Source: Chitinophagaceae bacterium
GTDB lineage: Bacteria > Bacteroidota > Bacteroidia > Chitinophagales > Chitinophagaceae
Length of the DNA stretch: 64,000 nucleotides
NCBI GenBank assembly: GCA_016708765.1
Contig: JADJFD010000004.1
Span: forward strand, 124,001 to 188,000
Direction of reading: 5' to 3'
In this document: in pieces, positions 60,601-64,000 of the stretch
Layout of the letters: each line of letters starts with the position of its first letter
Numbering within the stretch: position 1 is the first letter of the stretch
Program-made: the position numbers and the translations under genes
Notes under the pieces: generated by a model
Told to the model about the DNA's origin: nothing
Seen by the model: only the letters and a program-made list of their open reading frames with translations
The model's database searches: none

Positions 60601-61833
60601 TTATTCTTCAACAAAGTTTAAATCCTTATTAAAAGTTTCTTTGGTCATTATTGCAGCAACAATAGTAATCAACATAATAATAATACCCGTATAAATTCCA
60701 CCATTAACGTAACCGACTCCTTCTATTCCCCGAATCCATTGAAAAAGCGGAAGAATAAAAATTGCCAACATGCCACGAACCATGTTCGGTATAGTGGTAG
60801 CTGCCGTTGCTCTCAGATTGGTACCAAACTGTTCTGCTCCCATCGTTATAAAAATTGCCCAGAAGCCAGTACCAAAGCCCATGCCAGCACATATCCAGTA
60901 CATTTTTGCTGCAGAACCATTCCATTGAATTGTAAAAAACAATACCATGAAAATGGTAGTGATAAAATAAAAAAGAAATAAAGCTTTTTTTCTACTCTTC
61001 AACCATTGACTTATAAAGCCAATTAATATATCGCCAATAGAAATTGCCACATATGCATACATGATAGATTTCCCGGGATCAATTTTTTCTTGAATGCCCA
61101 TAGCTTTTCCAAAATCATTGGAGAAAGCAACCAGCACACCAATAACAAACCAAGTTGGTAAACCTATGAGTATGCTTGTAAAATATCTTTTAAACCTTTC
61201 CTTTTTATTGAATAGCATAAAGAAATTACCAAGCTTCACTTTTTGCTTTTTCACATCTTTAAACATCGATGATTCAAACACAGATACCCTAAGCAGTAAT
61301 AATAATAAACCCAGACCACCTCCTATATAATAGCAAGTTCGCCAGTCAAAATTATTTTTCATAATGAATGCAACAACTGCACCCGTTAATCCTATACCAG
61401 CTACCATTGAAGTAGCGATGCCTCTTTTTTCTTTTCGAATTAACTCGGAAACCAATGTTATACCAACACCAAGTTCACCAGCTAAACCTAATCCTGCAAG
61501 AAAGCGGATGATTTTATATTGCTCAACATTCGTTACCATGCCGTTGGCAATATTTGCTAACGAATAAAAAAGTATTGAACCGAATAACACACTGAGGCGG
61601 CCTTTTTTATCGGCTATTACACCTGCAATAATTCCTCCCAACAACAAACCAATCATTTGCCATTGTAAAATTGCTTCACCATCAATTTTAATTTGTTCTG
61701 GAGTTAGGCCAAGAGATTGTAAGCTTTCAACACGGATAATGGCAAATAATAGAAGGTCATAAATATCTACAAAGTAACCAAGTGCGGCCACTATTACAGT
61801 CATTGAGAAAATCCCATAATTCTTATCACTCAT
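60601..61833 (-). CDS. MFS transporter (metabolite:H+ symporter-like)
   Basis: A 410-residue, twelve-helix inner-membrane protein. VAALGYFVDIYDLLLFAI, the loop IADKKGRLSVLFGS (MFS signature after helix 2), and GLAGELGVGITLVSELIRKEKRG place it in the metabolite:H+ symporter (MHS/sugar-porter) branch. The second half repeats ATAATTIPNMVRGML. The substrate is not clear. It is separated from the DedA gene by 5 bp and is certainly co-transcribed. Confidence 0.88.
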   Translation of the reverse strand: MSDKNYGIFSMTVIVAALGYFVDIYDLLLFAIIRVESLQSLGLTPEQIKIDGEAILQWQMIGLLLGGIIAGVIADKKGRLSVLFGSILFYSLANIANGMVTNVEQYKIIRFLAGLGLAGELGVGITLVSELIRKEKRGIATSMVAGIGLTGAVVAFIMKNNFDWRTCYYIGGGLGLLLLLLRVSVFESSMFKDVKKQKVKLGNFFMLFNKKERFKRYFTSILIGLPTWFVIGVLVAFSNDFGKAMGIQEKIDPGKSIMYAYVAISIGDILIGFISQWLKSRKKALFLFYFITTIFMVLFFTIQWNGSAAKMYWICAGMGFGTGFWAIFITMGAEQFGTNLRATAATTIPNMVRGMLAIFILPLFQWIRGIEGVGYVNGGIYTGIIIMLITIVAAIMTKETFNKDLNFVEE

Positions 61834-61838
61834 ACTTA

Positions 61839-62603
61839 TTATTGAGCTACATCAGTAGTGGGGTTATCGTTCTTATCGTTTTTATTCTTTTTTGAAGAGA
61901 GTACTTTAATTAAAACAGGAGCAGTCGTCACTAATACAATTCCCAAAACGATAACCTCCAGATGTTCTTTTAGATCAAACCCAAATTGGATAAGGATCCA
62001 TTTTTGTAAAAAATAACCGGCAAAGATCATGGAGAATACCCAAGCTATACAACCCACTACATTAAAGAAGTGAAATTTCTTTTGATCCATTTTTACTATC
62101 CCAGCTACTATCGGAACAAATGTTCTTATAAAAGGTAAGAATCTTGCACCCATAATCGCTAAGCCACCATGCTTTTCAAAAAAATCATGTGCCTGATGCA
62201 AATATTTCTTCTTAAATAAAAAACGGTCTCTCCAGTTGTACATGGCCGGTCCTACTTTTTTACCGGTCCAATATCCTACAGCATTACCTGCAATACCGGC
62301 CAAAGAGATTAAACCAACGAGAGTCAGCAGGTCTATCCATTCATTTTGCACATGCCCTAATCCAATCAATTTATGAAACTGATGAGCAAGGCCTGGAACT
62401 ATTTCACCGCCTGCTTTTTCAATTTTATGGGCAAATATTCCTGCCACAAATAATAAGGAATCTCCTGGAAGAAAGAAGCCTACAAACAATCCTGTTTCTG
62501 CAAATACTACAAATAATAATAACCAAAGTCCACCATTCTCAATATAAAACTGGGGTTGCAATAAGTTTGTCCAGTGAAAAGCTTCTAATAAAATAATGTC
62601 CAT
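61839..62603 (-). CDS. DedA-family membrane protein (VTT domain)
   Basis: A 254-residue inner-membrane protein. The signature of the DedA family is clear: VFAETGLFVGFFLPGDSLLF, GNAVGYWTGKKVG, FEKHGGLAIMGARFLPFIRT and VPIVAGIVKMDQKKFHFFN. These proteins flip or scavenge undecaprenyl phosphate or similar lipids, and are needed for envelope stability. Basic and acidic C-terminus (SSKKNKNDKNDN). It lies 12 bp downstream of the cation symporter gene. Confidence 0.92.
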   Translation of the reverse strand: MDIILLEAFHWTNLLQPQFYIENGGLWLLLFVVFAETGLFVGFFLPGDSLLFVAGIFAHKIEKAGGEIVPGLAHQFHKLIGLGHVQNEWIDLLTLVGLISLAGIAGNAVGYWTGKKVGPAMYNWRDRFLFKKKYLHQAHDFFEKHGGLAIMGARFLPFIRTFVPIVAGIVKMDQKKFHFFNVVGCIAWVFSMIFAGYFLQKWILIQFGFDLKEHLEVIVLGIVLVTTAPVLIKVLSSKKNKNDKNDNPTTDVAQ

Positions 62604-62615
62604 AATAAATTAAAA

Positions 62616-64000
62616 TTAAAATGTTGTATCCTCGTCTCTGATAGCATCCGAAGCCTTTTCGGAAAATGCCAAAGCTTTTTCATCATCAAACTCTCCTTCC
62701 CATCTTGCAATAACACAACTGGCCAACGTATTACCAATTACATTTACCGAAGTCCGTGCCATATCCATCAATTCATCAATACCATAAATTGCCATTATGG
62801 GCCATATCGGAAAATTAAATGTGCTTGCAGTTGCTATCAAGATTACAAGAGATGCTCTTGGTACCGCCGCTACTCCTTTACTCGTAAGCATCAATGATAA
62901 TCCAATCATAATCTGATGACCATAGGACAAATCCATGCCTGCTGCCTGCGCAACGAAAATCGAAGCCAGCGAAAGATATAATGTTGTTCCATCGAGATTA
63001 AAAGTGTAGCCCGTTGGAATTACAAACGAAACTATTTTTCGAGGTACGCCAAATTTTTCCATATTCTCCAATGCTTTTGGCAAAGCAGAATCTGAACTCG
63101 TTGTTGCAAATGCAATGGAAACCGGTTCCTTAATGGCCTGAATAAATTTCTTTATTGGAATCTTAGCAACAAATAATGCAATGGGTAATAGCACCAAAAG
63201 TAGAAATGTTATAAGAGCTAGATAAAGAGTTATTAATAGTAATGCCAGATTTTTCAAAATATCTATTCCCAGATGTCCAACTGTAACCGCTATTGCTGCA
63301 CCAACACCAAAAGGAGCAAAGTACATAACAATGTTGGTGAATTTGAACATCGTTTCTGCCAGACTTTCAGAGAACTCCAGCAATGGTTTTTTCTTTTTTT
63401 CATTTAGCATGGCCATTGCAATTCCAAAGATGACACTGAAGACAACAATTGGCAACACATTGCCTTCAAATATTGATTTGACAATATTCTCTGGGAAAAT
63501 ATCAATGATATGATCTTGCCAGCCTTTAGGCGTAACAGTTGGTAATTCTTTTAATAAACTTTCAGGAACTTCAATACCAACTCCAGCCTGTGTAATATTA
63601 ATAAAAACCAATCCAATAAGTAAGGCAATAGTTGTAACAACTTCAAAATACAACAAAGATTTCCAACCCATTCTACCTACTTGCTTAAGGTTTGAATGGC
63701 TTGCTATACCCACCACCAGTGTCGCAAATAATAATGGAGCCACAATCGTTTTCACCATTCGCAAGAATATCTTGCTGAGGAATTGTAAATTTTGGGAGAA
63801 GGCTGGAAAGTCGAGTCCGATTTCAACACCGACAGCCATAGCAACTAAAATCCAAGTAGTCAATGATTTTTTGAACCATGCAAAAATGATTAGAGTCGTA
63901 ACAAAAAACCACCGTGCCACCTGTAAAACAATAGGGTCAAAACTTACCCAGTTATTATAATGAAAAAAATGAAGCAGAGCAATCAGGGTAAACGAACTAA
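62616..64000 (-). CDS. Dicarboxylate/amino acid:cation symporter (5' end outside window)
   Basis: A DAACS-family (GltP/DctA-like) secondary transporter. RMVKTIVAPLLFATLVVG, the serine-rich hairpin ATTSSDSALPKALENMEKFG and the substrate site GYTFNLDGTTLY are all diagnostic. The frame stays open to the right edge: upstream of the GTG at 63920 it continues IALLHFFHYNNWVSFDPIVL, the usual Bacteroidota N-terminal extension, so the real start lies beyond 64000. It takes up glutamate, aspartate or C4-dicarboxylates with sodium or protons. It heads the five-gene unit. Confidence 0.92.
   Translation of the reverse strand, partial: SSFTLIALLHFFHYNNWVSFDPIVLQVARWFFVTTLIIFAWFKKSLTTWILVAMAVGVEIGLDFPAFSQNLQFLSKIFLRMVKTIVAPLLFATLVVGIASHSNLKQVGRMGWKSLLYFEVVTTIALLIGLVFINITQAGVGIEVPESLLKELPTVTPKGWQDHIIDIFPENIVKSIFEGNVLPIVVFSVIFGIAMAMLNEKKKKPLLEFSESLAETMFKFTNIVMYFAPFGVGAAIAVTVGHLGIDILKNLALLLITLYLALITFLLLVLLPIALFVAKIPIKKFIQAIKEPVSIAFATTSSDSALPKALENMEKFGVPRKIVSFVIPTGYTFNLDGTTLYLSLASIFVAQAAGMDLSYGHQIMIGLSLMLTSKGVAAVPRASLVILIATASTFNFPIWPIMAIYGIDELMDMARTSVNVIGNTLASCVIARWEGEFDDEKALAFSEKASDAIRDEDTTF

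Overview
The window is a stretch of chromosome from a member of the Bacteroidota, most likely Chitinophagaceae or a close relative. The evidence is a SusC/SusD pair, several Bacteroidota-typical families (OmpP1/FadL-like porin, DUF2911, DUF389, DUF6600, DUF4399), AT-rich DNA, few Shine-Dalgarno sequences, and many start sites preceded by the Bacteroidota -7 promoter box TAnnTTTG. A genus cannot be named from the sequence alone. I recognise no tRNA, rRNA, CRISPR array, prophage, plasmid origin or resistance gene.

Layout. 0-9 kb: tail of a Ser/Asn-rich protein, an outer-membrane porin, a solo HSDR_N nuclease-fold protein divergent from AMP nucleosidase, an oligopeptide-type ABC ATPase fusion, and a giant TraB/GumN-type protein. 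9-15 kb: queA behind a GC-rich structured leader, a DsbA-like protein, small proteins, an M28 peptidase. 14.8-18.2 kb: a PLP enzyme and a GT2/GT39-like glycosyltransferase pair. 18.2-20.7 kb: an unusual block of interspersed palindromic repeats and a decayed gene. 20.7-26.7 kb: clpB, a serine hydrolase, queG, anmK. 26.7-33.6 kb: SusD/SusC, DUF2911, SRPBCC, ABC-2 permease. 33.6-38.5 kb: folK, deoxynucleoside kinase, MFS exporter, DUF389 protein, metallo-hydrolase. 38.5-41.5 kb: a REP/RAYT island, with an intact HUH-type REP-associated transposase surrounded by alternating inverted REP hairpins and small accessory genes. 41.5-51.7 kb: YkgJ cysteine cluster protein, gcvP, a TPR sensor kinase/LuxR regulator pair, secreted proteins, a cold-shock protein. 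51.7-58.6 kb: DUF6600, DUF4399, dienelactone hydrolase, J-protein, ABC-F, an ExbD-like and a DUF481 protein. 58.6-64 kb: a tightly packed five-gene minus-strand unit (cation symporter, DedA, MFS, GT9, serine-hydrolase-like protein) that runs off the window.

Genes that work together: queA and queG are two late steps of queuosine tRNA modification, located 15 kb apart. folK and the deoxynucleoside kinase lie side by side. SusC/SusD form one nutrient-uptake complex. The TPR histidine kinase and LuxR-type regulator overlap by 4 nt and form a two-component system.

Two observations matter most. First, the 38.5-41.4 kb REP/RAYT island: four near-identical 26-nt hairpins in alternating orientation, whose loops follow the UNCG rule in three of four copies, plus a second RAYT start fused to unrelated DNA. 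Second, five genes (TraB/GumN, GT39-like, anmK, DUF389, DUF6600) are each broken by a one-base change in a homopolymer run, and each regains full length when that base is corrected. This looks more like indel error in the assembly than five independent gene deaths, and readers should not treat these as real short proteins or split genes.
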